The notes beneath the pieces were generated by a model. The model made no database searches. It was not told the origin of the DNA and worked only from the letters and a program-made list of their open reading frames with translations. Shown here in pieces: positions 10,841 to 23,567 of a DNA stretch of 64,000 nucleotides. Source of the stretch: Astrocystis sublimbata (taxonomy: Eukaryota > Ascomycota > Sordariomycetes > Xylariales > Xylariaceae); NCBI GenBank assembly GCA_022453515.1, contig JAJNNY010000059.1, forward strand, positions 1-64,000. The letters run 5' to 3'. Positions within the stretch are counted from its first letter, which is position 1. Every line of letters starts with the position of its first letter. Made by a program: the position numbers and the translations under genes.

Positions 10841-12214
10841 TTTAGTAGTGTTCTTTAAAGTCCTGTAGGGTAATTCACTATATAAGGTATGTGCTCGTAG
10901 GTTTATATATGCAGGTTTAAGGTTAAATTCTAGAGACTACTTCAATTGATCGCTGACACGGTTAATTCCCCGAAGCGGAGCCGATCTGGCTCGTCTGGGC
11001 ATCTGGGCATGCTGGCTCGGCTGGGGTAAAGATATGGCAGTGCAGCGGATGTTCCCGACGCCAGCCCGAAATTGGCCAAGTCCCATGCCCTTGGAACAGT
11101 TGGGCAACTTCATACAAGCAATCGGGGTTGAAGGCACAACGTAAAGAAATATTGACGATGGTGGATAGGGAAATACTGGAAAATGGACTCTGACTCGAGG
11201 TTAAGATTTGGGGCAATTTTCCCCAATTTTACCCATCGCATTGCAATTTGGGCAGACACCGTGGACATGTTATCCCGCGTGTATAGTTGATCAATCAGCT
11301 CAGCGTGGCAGTCTAGCGCGCCGAAACCCCCCATTCCAAATGATCATAACTTCCTTTCTCATACAACAATGTTCAAGAATCTAGTTCCTATCACTGGATC
11401 CATGATGTGGTGATGGCGGCATAGGCTCCAGGCTGGCAAAATAATTCGCAACCCCTGGGTACCACGATTGAGCAACGGTGTGCAATGTGTTAAAGGATGC
11501 CGCACTGTAGGCAGTCAATGACATTGATATCTTGGAATGAGACGTGACATCGCAAGAATTAGTCGCCGCATGCGCTGCCGAAGGTGACAAGCATATATGT
11601 ATGTAAGCTCCAAAGCCGCAGCAAAGCACATATCTGAATGTTTGTGGACGACGATTGAACTACTAGGCGTGCGCTTGATAACGGCAGTCGTGGGGGCCGT
11701 ATACATATCGATTCACCAACACACCGGTAAAATCGACAGCAGATTAGTAGAGGCTAATAAGCATCATTTGTTGGAAAAGCGTATACGCGATGTTTTCATG
11801 AGCTTTGCGACCTCTTGTGGGACGATTTGGCGCGACTGCTTGTTCCTGATAACCGTGACTTGCATTATGACTATGTAGTAATAACAGTGCTGACATGAAG
11901 TGATGACTTGCCTGGCTCCGCCTAATGTGGCATGATACTGACATTGCATGTTCAAGAATGACCTTAGATGTTGTGGGTATGAAGCATCGGAAACCAGCTG
12001 GCCTGATTGTGGAATAGCGATCAGCTCCTAAGCCACAGAGTATTGTATCAATACTTCAGAGATTAATACGAAATGCCACTGGTTGATTACATCAAAATTG
12101 AAATTAGATTGTACCTGAATCCATTATATATCTCAAGGTCAAAAGCAATTGACCAACGCTAAATGAAGCAAACTTGGGTATCCTCTTGTTAACACCAACG
12201 ACAGCCGAGATCCT
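10841..12214. other. Intergenic, no supported gene
   Basis: Several ORFs of 60-95 codons overlap on both strands (for example 11597-11878 plus) without family motifs, intron signals or a coding bias I can recognise. Confidence 0.45.
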
Positions 12215-12330
12215 TATTAAGAGCTAGGATTCGAACTCGAAACCTAGAGCAGCCCAGATATCAGTAGAGAAACAACAGGCACTGGTATAACAGCGATAAA
12301 GCTCGATAGGCTCGATAGGCTCGATAAGCT
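12215..12330 (-). repeat. tRNA-like Pol III module, possible SINE head
   Basis: On the minus strand, AGTTCGAATCC (plus 12227-12237) differs from the tRNA B-box consensus at one position, and TATACCAGTGC (plus 12279-12289) resembles an A box about 45 nt before it. A short tandem GCTCGATAG repeat (about 12300-12330) lies upstream of the A box. No cloverleaf with a clear anticodon can be drawn. A tRNA-derived SINE or old tRNA relic is the likely explanation. Confidence 0.35.
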
Positions 12331-12454
12331 TTACAACTGCGGGTATTTGAGGCAGCGCCAGCCGGGTTACGTAGCCACCATGCGGCTGTATGCAGACAGA
12401 TACCTTAGACACCAGGCATATAAGTTTGAATTACCTATAGGTCCCATAACAAGC

Positions 12455-12690
12455 CGCCAGATGGCCTAACGGTTAGAGCTTCGGCTCTGTACCGAGAGGT
12501 CTATGGTTCAGATACGGAGACTGGCTAGTCCACCCATATTTCACCCCGAGCTCTCACTACCTAACCCGGGGGGTAGTGAGAGTAAAGGGGTGTCTGGACG
12601 GGTCGGGCGCCCGACACGGTCGGTGCCAGAGGAATCCGCAAATTAAGTACCCACGGCGCGAAAGCGCGGGCGCGTTGTAGCTTAGGGGCT
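12455..12690 (+). mobile_element. Candidate tRNA-derived SINE
   Basis: The head (about 12455-12528) has a perfect A box (TGGCCTAACGG), an anticodon-like hairpin TCGG-CTCTGTA-CCGA, a weakened B box (GGTTCAGATAC), and GCCAG/CTGGC acceptor-like ends. The body holds a perfect 11-bp hairpin (12551-12561 with 12572-12582) and a GC-rich stretch to about 12675. A tRNA-like head joined to an unrelated structured body is how SINEs are built. I cannot see a target-site duplication or a second copy, so the ends are approximate. Confidence 0.4.
12551..12582. repeat. Perfect hairpin, 11-bp arms and 10-nt loop
   Basis: CTCTCACTACC is followed ten bases later by its exact reverse complement GGTAGTGAGAG. It lies within the body of the candidate SINE and would form a stable stem in RNA. 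Confidence 0.8.
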
Positions 12691-13633
12691 TGCGCCAATA
12701 CCTAAGGCAAGGCGTGAGTAGATGTTGGGGGAGGGGGTTTGTTTGAAACTATCTTGCTGACTATCTTGCTCTTGAGGACTGCATCGTGAATCTGGCAATG
12801 TGTACCAAGTTATTAACACCACTCGAAATTCTGAACTTAAAGCTCTCGGCATCACAACATTTTCTGTACTAACAGCCACTGTTAAGAAAGTGCCATTATA
12901 TAGCAACTTCCTAGGCCTACTATCACTTACGAATTTGTGCTAAACAACACGTGTTATCGACCTGGTTAGACTAGTCTCTGCTTCTCCGAATAACATGCTA
13001 GCAAGCTACTAATATATATCTACCTAAAGAATACTACCTGCTAGGCTTGTTATTATTTATATCGTCTAACATTACTGAACTTTCAAGAATGATGCACTTG
13101 TGTTTTATATTTATAGTGATATCTAGTTTATAGCCACATGTAAAAACGATACAAGAATTAGGATGCAAGCATACATCCCAAGCGGCGATTTTTGGACGCA
13201 ATGCCTTTTCCAACCGCTGCCGATACTACCTATTGGTAAAAACCCGTCTCCTACTTTCAATAGCAATACAACCAACAGTGAGGCCCGGTGATGACTGGAC
13301 ATTGAGGGTTTAGTACCTATTGGCGCGATGCGGGGCTTGGCGGGCAGGGGCATTTCAGGTGGGGGCGGGGTGCCCGGCGAGCTACCCAGCTGGCACGGTT
13401 CCATCACAATGCATCATGCAAGATAAACAAATACCTCCTTTATACGAATACCGGCCAAGCGGGTAAACGTCAGTGTGGGGCATGGCCTCCCCGACGGGAG
13501 CCGGCCAAGCAGACACTTTCAGGCTTTAGGAGCTACCAAGTACCTCGCCGAGGACAGACCATTCTTCGTGGTTTCACTTACCAAAATATAAGAACGTTAC
13601 CGTAGATCACCAAAATGATACCGAAAATCAACA
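12691..13633. other. Intergenic and promoter of the carrier gene
   Basis: No supported gene. It marks the switch from the accessory part to the gene-dense block. Confidence 0.5.
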
Positions 13634-15017
13634 ATGCCATCAGGCCATGATGATAGAACCCGCTTAGACCGAAACAACAATATCAACACTGGCGTCCTGC
13701 CGGTCCTGCCGCCCGACGATGCTCTCGAGAAGCCGTCAAGGAATAATGCCGCGACCGCCGCGTCAGCCGCTGGTGTTCGCGCACTGAGCGCCCAGGCCAT
13801 TGCTTTCTGGTTTCGCGCACCTGTCAAAGCCTTCTTTCGCAACCGTAGGCCGTCTTTTTCTCATAGCCCCCTTTTGCTGCGCGAACCGGGCCATTCGGCT
13901 CTGGCGATAATCGAGTCTTACTGACTTCAGTGTCTTAGGTGTGGATTATCTTACGTATGCTAGAGCTGTCCATCAAGCGCAAACTGAGCTGCTTGCACAG
14001 GCTGTCGCTAGAGACCACACGTCGTCACGGCTAGGTCTCACACTGAAACAAGCCTGGCAATGGGCACGCGGAACCACGCCGGGGTTGATTTCGACTGTAG
14101 TGCGCCAGCAAGGATGGGGCGTTGTACCGCAACAGATCCTGCCACCGCTGATGGCCAACGTCGGAGTCGGGGCTTTACTGTATACTTCGTATCTACAGGT
14201 CCTAGGTCAGCTTCACGAGGAGAGTTCTAGGTCGCGCCGCCGCGTTTTCCCGCCAGCGGAGCCGATCCATACTTTCACGGCGGGTTTCTTGGCCGGGAGC
14301 ATCCAGAGCATAGTCGCTGCTCCTCTGGATGCGATACAGGCCAGGTACGACCATCGCGACCACATGCAAGGGAATGGGGGCAAGCCAAGGAGCATGTGGG
14401 TTTTCTCAGCGGAGAAGCTGCGCGACATTGGCGTGCGAGGTGTCTTTGCTGGCTGGGGCTTGTCATTCTTGAAGGATAGCTTCGGCAGCGCTGTCTTCTT
14501 CAGCACATTCGAATACGTGAAGGCTCAAGGCTATTACAAGTTTATTACGTGGTACTACAGCGGGCTGAGCCAAGACACAGTCGACGTACTCGCTAGAAAA
14601 CGCCCCACTGCCCAAGACGAGGACCTGCCAGTCATGATTCGGCCACACTATGCCCTCGAGCCCATGTTCTTGATGCTCGCTGGCATAGGCGCCTCTTTCA
14701 CTCAACAAGTGGTGCTCCATCCTTTGACATATTTTCAGCAATTGCACTGGGACCATCTGGAAGAGCTTGACGCCAAAGCGGCGAAGGTCAGACTTGCCAA
14801 TTCTGCTAGGTCTGCCAACTCGTGGCGGAAATGGGGTATGCTAAGGGCGTACTATCATGCGTATCAGGAGACCTGGGCGCAGTGCAACGCAGAAGCTGCG
14901 TCGGATCGCAGGAGTTTGTTGCGATGGCTTTACCGGAGCTTTTGGTGGAACACGATGGTAAACCTCCTCTACACGCTAATAACTATCCCCTATGTGAACG
15001 ACGCAACTAACGCTTGA
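13634..15017 (+). CDS. Mitochondrial-carrier-like membrane protein
   Basis: The exons are 13634-13844 and 13939-15017, giving 429 residues. The 94-nt intron has donor GTAGGC, a CTGAC branch site and acceptor TTAG. The nearby CAG eight bases earlier would bring a stop into frame, which decides the acceptor. The protein has a disordered N-terminus rich in Ala and Asn, then repeated amphipathic membrane segments of the SLC25 fold. One clear carrier signature, A-P-L-D-A-I-Q-A-R, ends a helix that begins F-T-A-G-F-L-A-G-S. Further helices include F-L-M-L-A-G-I-G-A-S and the C-terminal W-W-N-T-M-V-N-L-L-Y. Only one of the usual three signatures is intact, so it is a divergent carrier. The substrate is unknown and the location is presumably the inner mitochondrial membrane. 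Confidence 0.75.
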
Positions 15018-15349
15018 TTCCAGCGAACAATGCCGTCGACGAGTGCTGGCTTGATCATCTTTGAATTGGTCAGACGGAAATACGGCAGCCACGATGAGCC
15101 AGTCAGGGTGGCAAGCGGCAATTACGAAATTCTACTTGACTAGAGTCGGAATAGAGGTAATAGAGGCATTTTGGGTGCTTGAGAGATTCAGCCCCCTTCA
15201 AATCATAGAGTTCAGATTACATGTATATCTACACATATCTCCACTGAAGAATATACAGATCAAAATGCCTAGGGCGTGCGCCCTTCCATTGCTAACACAC
15301 ATCACACGGAAAAAGCTAATGGAAGCGCGGGCTTCTCATAGTGACGCGT
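15018..15349. other. Convergent 3' region
   Basis: This is the 3' flank shared by the carrier gene (+) and the dioxygenase gene (-). An open frame passes through it but shows no family features. Confidence 0.5.
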
Positions 15350-16940
15350 TCATCGGTTCTTGTTGCTCGCACTACGAATGTACGGCTCGAGTGGGAACAC
15401 TTCAGACTCGGGCGTGATGTTCTTGTACAGCTGGTCCCACCGCCAATCAAGAACCTTCGGGGACTCCCAGGCGTTTTCGGGGTCGCGCAGCCAAAGTCGC
15501 AATAGGTGTCGCCTAGAGATGAACCAGATCTTGTTAGCGATTACCTGTGGTAGTGAGGGCCGTGGTCAACGAAGCTAGCATACCGTTTCTCGAGCGTGTC
15601 GGTGAAGCCGTCACGCGCATGGAATAATGCTAGGTTGTTGATGTATTGGATGTCTCCTTTTTGGAAATCTGTGTTCAAGGAGAACTTGTCACCGAGGAAA
15701 TGCAATGTATCTAGCGCCTCCGCCTGGGCCTCTGTTATTGGCGGAATCTGTGAGTTTCGGGGAAGTGCGCCGAAGCCCTGAAGTACTCGCGTCAATAGGA
15801 GCCTTGACGCTAGACTACGCCGAAACGAAACGGTTCCAAGATTTACTCACAACAAAGTAGCGACGTGCGTATTGCAAAGCGACCCTCTCGGGCTTGTTTT
15901 CAGTCGCCGGGAAGTGGAACATGAGAGGTCTCTTCGTGTACATCTTGTCAAATTCGCTCGACCTTTCGAAACTGATTGCTCGCAAACACGTCAGCGGGAT
16001 CTCCTATTACTACGATCACATCACAGCGCCGTATCAGGGGAAGGTAGCTTACACTTCCATGTCCCAGTCCCCTGTTAGGGTGTGAATGAGATCTGGCCGG
16101 GTCTTTGCAATCTCATTGTACACTCTCCATGTGCTCGCAATCTTGCTTGCGCCCCCTGCAGCCGATGTCTCGAGTGCAAATAGGGACACTATTTCACCCT
16201 GAAGTTCCGGTGTCAGTTATCATTGCATGTAACGGCCCAGATGAAACTGCATGAAAAGAAAGTACTTACAGAGTCCGTGTGGAAGACTTGCTTGTCCGTT
16301 GTGTACGCCGGACTTCCAATCGAGCCATTTCCTGGCAATGTAGACAAATCCTTGATATGCGTCAAGACGACATCGGCTTTCTCGCCGCCAAATTTGTGAT
16401 CTTGCCTCCCACGCTGCGAAGCTACATGCGCTGAGACACCGGCGTATATGATGACGTTCTCTTCGCGTGTGTATTCATCCACTTTCAACCCACGTAGCAC
16501 GAAGAAGCCATGGCCATTGTGCAACTCTCCTGACAGCCGACGAAGCTCGGCGTGCAGAGTCGGCAGCGGGAATGTCTCCTGGCTGATAGCGCCAAGGGGC
16601 TTACCAAGCCCTATATATGTTTATCAGTATTTGAACCTCGATTTCAAATCTGGGTTTCCATCTTACCCTGGAAATGAGCAACGGCCTTGTTGATCTCAGC
16701 CAGATGCTCAGGGGTGAAATGGAAGGTCCAGTTATACGAATCAGCTACCGATTGACCTTCCCAGACCAAGTCGCCGATCAGCTGGGCTGGAAATCCTTCC
16801 GGGAGTGTCTTTGGTAAGTTCTCCTCCTTCAGCCGACGTGCGGTACGGGCTTGCCACTTCTCGACGTTCGGATGATATTCGATGTCGGGCTGGCCCGGAG
16901 GAGCCGTCAGGGCAGTTGACGTGACTGTTGTGGTAGACAT
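15350..16940 (-). CDS. TauD/TfdA-family Fe(II)/2-oxoglutarate dioxygenase
   Basis: Six exons (16667-16940, 16270-16610, 16053-16198, 15851-15971, 15545-15777, 15350-15512) give 425 residues and keep frame at every junction. The facial triad is H202-T-D204 in F-H-T-D-S and H347 in A-L-F-H-A-R-D. The 2-oxoglutarate-binding Arg lies in the final exon (R-R-H-L-L-R-L-W-L-R-D). The W-x-L-R-D-P ending and the overall length match fungal TauD-like proteins, which oxidise small acidic substrates such as taurine or alkylsulfonates; the actual substrate is unknown. The last intron (15513-15544) is only 32 nt, with GTAATC, an internal CTAAC and CTAG. If it is not spliced, the protein stops just before the conserved Arg. 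The start ATG is followed by a Thr-rich leader. Confidence 0.85.
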
Positions 16941-17421
16941 GATTGCATATATGATTCAAACGTTTCCTAGTGTATTCTACTGGTCCTTTTGATCACGGGT
17001 TCTTTAGTTCTCCTCTTCTTAATCCGCTTGTCGCGTTCGATTTATAGATGACAGACCCCCCACGCAACCTCCCCCCACAATTGCGTGCTCTGGGGAACGC
17101 TCGGAAAGCTATAATAATCTAGGGGCGTTTCCGCTTAACGGAGCAAAATGTAATAGCCGACGAAGACAGAAAATGGAGGCGTTTCATTGACTCCTAGCCA
17201 ATGAGTGTTGAAAGTGAGTTGAGCAACGATTATGTCACGGATCTCATCAGCATTCCCCGCACTCGCACCAATGGCGACACCGAACAGCGATTGGTCAACC
17301 ACACATCTAATCTAACAATGCTACGGTCTTTGTTGGAGACCTGCAATCGCGACAGGAAATTCAATACTACATTATAGTGGCTCATTCGTTCATATTCAAG
17401 TGCTCAGGCTTGGCCTCTAGA
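16941..17421. other. Promoter of the dioxygenase gene and 3' flank of the mannosidase gene
   Basis: This 481-bp stretch has no gene. A CCCCCC-type tract lies near 17056-17083. Confidence 0.5.
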
Positions 17422-19389
<1,968 letters not shown>

Positions 19390-20415
19390 CGTTGGGGGCG
19401 TTAAAGAAGATCATGAACGAGCCGTAAAATTTCGCCTGTAAGATCATTATTCCAGGAATTGAATGTCGGTTTCTACCACGGCCGATTCAATAGGCCGAGA
19501 TTGGCGGAGACAGCAAGCAGCTGGCTAAACGCGATGGTCGATTCTCATGTGGTCGAGCCCACAGCAGCACCACGATCGCGTAGGTCTCGTCCACGTAACA
19601 GAGCTCAACAATGCCATGGGACACATCAACGAGACGTGGAAATTGTGATTTTACATTGAATAGTCGCCGCTATGTGCGCTTGGTCCGCTGGAAAAATTGT
19701 TTGTTACCTGCCATCTGTCTTCCCTAGTATTACCTAACTGCCACTATGAAACGGAGTCGGAAACTGGGGGCTTGTGCTTTGAATTTAGCCAGTTTATGCT
19801 TGGCAGCCCATCAGGTATATGCCTAGAACATCGGGACCTCCCAATCGAGCCAATCGTTGCAGCGGGCACGATCGATTATTATGGCTTGCTTGGCCTTAAT
19901 GCCAAGTCGTTGTTAGTGACAGGGGTGTCACGATGGAGTCACATTCACATGCTTAATGGAGCGAAACTATTTGCTGCAACCTATATCTGGATTAAAGAAA
20001 CAATATGTAGTTCTCACAAAACTGTATGATTGATTAGAGTTTGCATCGAAATGAATATTGGATTCACGGATAGGGATACGAAGTCGATCTGATTAAATAA
20101 GTAAGTTTGATTGAACGTATTCTATCTACCTAAAGCAAACTCGTAGACATACAAAAACAGCAACGAGAATAAAATACAAATAAAATATCCAAACTTGCGC
20201 AAATGTTATTTCCCTCCTATATCGCAAATCCGTCTTGTTCTTTTTCTCTTTTTTTCTTTTTTTTTTCTTTTTTCCTTCCTTTTTTACTTAATTTCCCTCT
20301 CATCTCAAATCTTCCTCCCCTTCACTTCAAGGAGAACGGCGAGAGTGTTCCCCTTGAGTTTATCTCCATTTCACATCAACCATTCACACAACAATAAAGC
20401 CTCAATCATCTCGGC
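19390..20415. other. Intergenic between two minus-strand genes
   Basis: This is the promoter side of the mannosidase gene and the 3' flank of the next gene. A pure T/C tract runs at about 20228-20300. No gene is supported. Confidence 0.5.
20228..20300. repeat. Long pyrimidine (T/C) tract
   Basis: About 70 bases of almost pure T and C, including a T10 run. On the minus strand it is a purine tract just beyond the stop codon of the 310-residue gene, so it probably lies in that transcript's 3' region. Confidence 0.7.
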
Positions 20416-21348
20416 TTACCTGCGCTCGTCAAGCATGCACGGATCCTTATAGGCACTCTTTTCCTGACGGTAGAGCGGCAGCGTACACCCCGGTTGCTCG
20501 ACGAAGTGCATCCTCGGATACGGCGTCGAATCCTGCTGCACAACTGTCGTGGCGTGATCCTTCTGTGCTTGATGCGCATTAGTCATTCTACGGATCATGG
20601 TTTTCTCCTGGGGATTGTCGATGTGCGGACTGAAAGACGAGTCCCACCCCGAGCGCGCGTCGCGATACTCCTGCACCAGCTTGCCGAACTCGCTCTTGCG
20701 CACGCGCCGGCGCGCAGTGTACATGTTGTGGAACTCGCTCCTCACATCAGGGGGTAGGTCGCTGTCGAGACAATAATCTCGAAGAACCCTGCTTGTCGGC
20801 GACGTCCCGAGAGTACTCCAACCGCTGCTAGAGCGCGAGTCGGTCGAGCATGCCGTCAGAAGCGCCTTCTGGACTTCAATGCGGAGATCGGGAATGGCGA
20901 CGGGCGGGAGCTTGCGGCGTTTCCAGATCGGCACCCCGGTTTCGTCCGAGGACGAGCGAGAGAGCGACTCCTTACCCTTGCCCTTGCTCTTCGAACCCTC
21001 GCCGGTCTTTTTGGGAATGCTCATGACCTTCATAGTCTTGGTAATTGCTCGCTTCAGCTTCGTCTTGGCCGCCAGGCCGGATACCCTGCTTTTAAGAGAC
21101 GGCTTGGGAGACGGCTCTGGGCGCGCCGTTGCTAGGCCGAGCTCTTCCATCTGGCTGAAGCTGGTGAATTGCTCGCGGGGGGGAATCTGTACTCTAAGAG
21201 GGGCATCTTGGTCCCTGTTGCGAAGTTGCTGCAATGACTCACCGGGACCTATTGTGTGGCCAACAGGTGTAGGGTTGTAGTTGCGCGCCGTGCTCGGGCG
21301 AGCAGGGCGGCTCGAACCCTCGGGGGAGTTGGGGTGTGGGATTGCCAT
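20416..21348 (-). CDS. Disordered basic protein of unknown function
   Basis: This is a single open frame of 310 residues from an ATG in good context (GCCATGG). I do not recognise the family. The N-terminal half is rich in Pro, Ser, Arg and Gly and looks disordered. A Lys-rich patch (K-S-K-G-K-G-K, about 120) and W-K-R-R-K-L-P-P (about 142) resemble nuclear-localisation signals. The C-terminal third has a more regular stretch with R-V-L-R-D-Y-C-L-D-S-D-L-P-P-D-V-R and Y-T-A-R-R-R-V-R-K-S-E-F-G-K-L-V-Q-E-Y, which could be a small helical domain. Consistent codon use over 930 bases and the absence of stops make it a likely real gene. An additional upstream exon is possible. Confidence 0.65.
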   Translation of the reverse strand: MAIPHPNSPEGSSRPARPSTARNYNPTPVGHTIGPGESLQQLRNRDQDAPLRVQIPPREQFTSFSQMEELGLATARPEPSPKPSLKSRVSGLAAKTKLKRAITKTMKVMSIPKKTGEGSKSKGKGKESLSRSSSDETGVPIWKRRKLPPVAIPDLRIEVQKALLTACSTDSRSSSGWSTLGTSPTSRVLRDYCLDSDLPPDVRSEFHNMYTARRRVRKSEFGKLVQEYRDARSGWDSSFSPHIDNPQEKTMIRRMTNAHQAQKDHATTVVQQDSTPYPRMHFVEQPGCTLPLYRQEKSAYKDPCMLDERR

Positions 21349-21836
21349 GGCTTTAAAATAAAATAAAATAACGTTTCTGCGATCCAGTCGCCTCTATACG
21401 TCAATATCTGTGGTGAAGCCAAATTACCTGCAATGTAAGTTGTTAAATTTGAGATTCTTGATTTCGATTTCTCTGAGGCTCCCGGGCCGGGGAGATGCTT
21501 TTTATGTCATAATCCTATTGTTACGAATTCAGGGGCAAGGGGCGGACACCCTGTCGACGTACAAGCTCTTAGAGCAAGGGAACAATCGCATTCTTCAGCT
21601 GCCCAGGAAGGTCCAAGAAAATCCAGGAAAATCGCAGGGGTGTCTTACTCCCAGGCTTTTGTGCTAAAATAATCGAATTGTTTCCCGAAGGTATCCTGCG
21701 AAAGACATGAGACCGTGATGCTGGTCGTTCGTACCAAGGCCTCTTTATACAATATAGATCAGCTAGAAACAAGCCGATTGTGCTTTCGCCCCCTAGATTT
21801 TCATCAAGGGGAACAGTGGAGAGAGAGACTGTTCGA
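21349..21836. other. Intergenic
   Basis: Promoter of the 310-residue gene and 3' flank of the methyltransferase gene. Three TAAAA-type repeats occur at 21354-21371. No gene is supported. Confidence 0.5.
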
Positions 21837-23009
21837 TCATGCGCGTTCCACCAACGCTGCCTCCCCCGGCTTCCTCGCCTCGATCTGCACGTACCGCCAG
21901 AAGCCATATCCCCTATACGCCCCGACGCCAGCCACTGTGTTGATAAAGTAGCGCTCGAGGTGCAACAGCGAGATGATCCAGAAGGGCACGATGGCCAGGA
22001 GGTAGAAGAAACGCGTCATCGGCCGAATGTTGTCCGAGAGGTCGCGCACCTCGACGTCGACGAAGCCGGCTTCTTCGAGCATGCGCTTGAACGCGCCCGG
22101 AGTTGAAATTGCGTTCGTCGGCATCGCGGACCACTCGTTGACCTGGCGCATCCTATTTTATTACGCTGGAGTCAATAACTTCTGTTTATAGTAATGAATC
22201 TGCTCGTGAAACATGGGTTTGCAAGGTGTCTCAGAAGCATAGGTACCTGTTCAGGTAATCCATGCCTCCCGAGCCATGCTAGAAGAAGGGATTAAGTGAC
22301 TCCAGTGAACTGACCTGCGCTGGAGATCCTCGTCCGGTCGCCCTTTCCTCTGCTTGTTGACCCCCTCACTGCTTCTTTCTTCCGGGGTCGTGCCCGTAGT
22401 CTTAGACTCCTTTGTCCCGCCCTCCTCCTCCTCATTCTCCAGCACATTATCATACTCGTGCATAGCGATCCTGCCCCCAGGCTTCAACACTCGGAAGAAG
22501 CCCGCCAGCACCTTCGCCGGGTCCGTCGCATGAACGAGCGTTTCCATCGTATAAACTCCATCAAAGCTCTCGCTTTCCAGCGCGTCAAGGTGGTGATAGT
22601 CCATGTGTCTCGCCTCCACAGATCCGCTCCCTCTCTCCTTTTCGATCTCCTTCTCCAGCTTCCTCGCCGTCTCCTTTGCCTTCCGCACATGCCTCTCCAC
22701 GACGTCGACAGCCGTGATCTTCAGGCCCTTACGCGCCATGTACCGCGCGACATGGCCGTTCCCGCACCCTGCGTCCAGGACGCGCGCGCCAGAGCCGCTG
22801 GAGATATGCAGCGTGCGGAACAGCTGCTCCTCCATGCGCCGCAGGGAACCCGATATGGGAAACGGGTTGTACGTCTTGGGGTTGTCCCAGTACCCGAAGT
22901 GGCGCGTGCCGCCGAGCAGCAGCTCGTAGCCGATCACCGACTCGAGAGACGCATAGTAAGACTGGAGGCGTGGGTTGGGGTTGATTTGTGGTTTGTTTGA
23001 ATCTGTCAT
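21837..23009 (-). CDS. SAM-dependent methyltransferase, sterol C24-methyltransferase-like
   Basis: Two exons (22315-23009 and 21837-22152) give 336 residues. The SAM-binding motif I is V-L-D-A-G-C-G-N-G-H (about 77-86), followed by I-T-A-V-D-V-V, M-E-T-L-V-H-A, and V-L-K-P-G-G-R-I-A-M-H-E-Y-D. The C-terminal part (S-A-M-P-T-N-A, then M-L-E-E-A-G-F-V-D-V-E-V-R-D-L-S, then Y-F-I-N-T-V-A-G-V) matches the SMT-like group found in fungal lipid and secondary metabolism. The substrate is unknown. A charged insertion (about 200-232, E-N-E-E-E-E-G-G-T-K) sits just before the intron. An alternative model adds a small middle exon (about 22242-22278 region) encoding M-D-Y-L-N-R before M-R-Q-V-N-E-W, but it needs a poor donor. 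The chosen ATG has A at -3; the upstream open frame has no other ATG. Confidence 0.82.
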
Positions 23010-23567
23010 TTTTGGCGGCGATGTGATTAAATCTCGATTGAGAAATGACGACAATGAAATGTGATAGGGCGGTCAACCCAGGCAAGCTTGACTTTGTGTG
23101 TTTTGTCGTCGAGATTGATGTTTACTGGCATCTCACTAAGTGGCTTAAACTCAATAAGGCAAGATGAGAGACTCATGCTGACACCCCTGAGCGATTCGTC
23201 GCTGCACTGCTACACACCTGCATACATCGAAGAGTGCATGGATCCAAAAGTGCAATTACTGCACTGCAATTTTAGCCGCTCCCCTGCCTACACCAGATCA
23301 CGAAAATGCCAAAAACTTATGTGATCAATAGTTTATATCCTCCAATCAAAATTGTGGAAGTTATGTTTCCATGCGTGTTCCAACCTTCACTTCCATGGAT
23401 CGTGCACTGCATTTTTAGCTGCTGTCCTGGCCACACCATAAATGCCAGATGAGTAATTTGCATTCACCAATCAACAGCATGGGGACGATCTACGCAGTGT
23501 CCCCAGTCCAATCCTATTCGCTACATGGCCCAGCGCTCCTCATTCAGCCCGGCATGAAAGCTTGATA
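23010..23567. other. Intergenic with a diverged direct repeat
   Basis: The promoter of the methyltransferase gene and 3' flank of Cog3. It contains the direct repeat described separately and no gene. Confidence 0.55.
23237..23473. repeat. Diverged direct repeat, two units
   Basis: Unit 1 (about 23237-23348) and unit 2 (about 23394-23473) both begin CATGGATC. Both share GCACTGCA(A/T)TTTTAGC, CCTGSCYACACCA and AAATGCCA, and end in CCAATCA. They differ by substitutions and small gaps. They look like an old local duplication, possibly of a promoter element of the methyltransferase gene. Confidence 0.6.

Noticed and set aside
11597..11878. 93-codon plus-strand frame
   Set aside because: No recognisable domain, and it overlaps several frames of equal size on the opposite strand.
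22458..23000. 180-codon plus-strand frame
   Set aside because: It is the antisense shadow of the methyltransferase coding sequence, which has clear SAM motifs.
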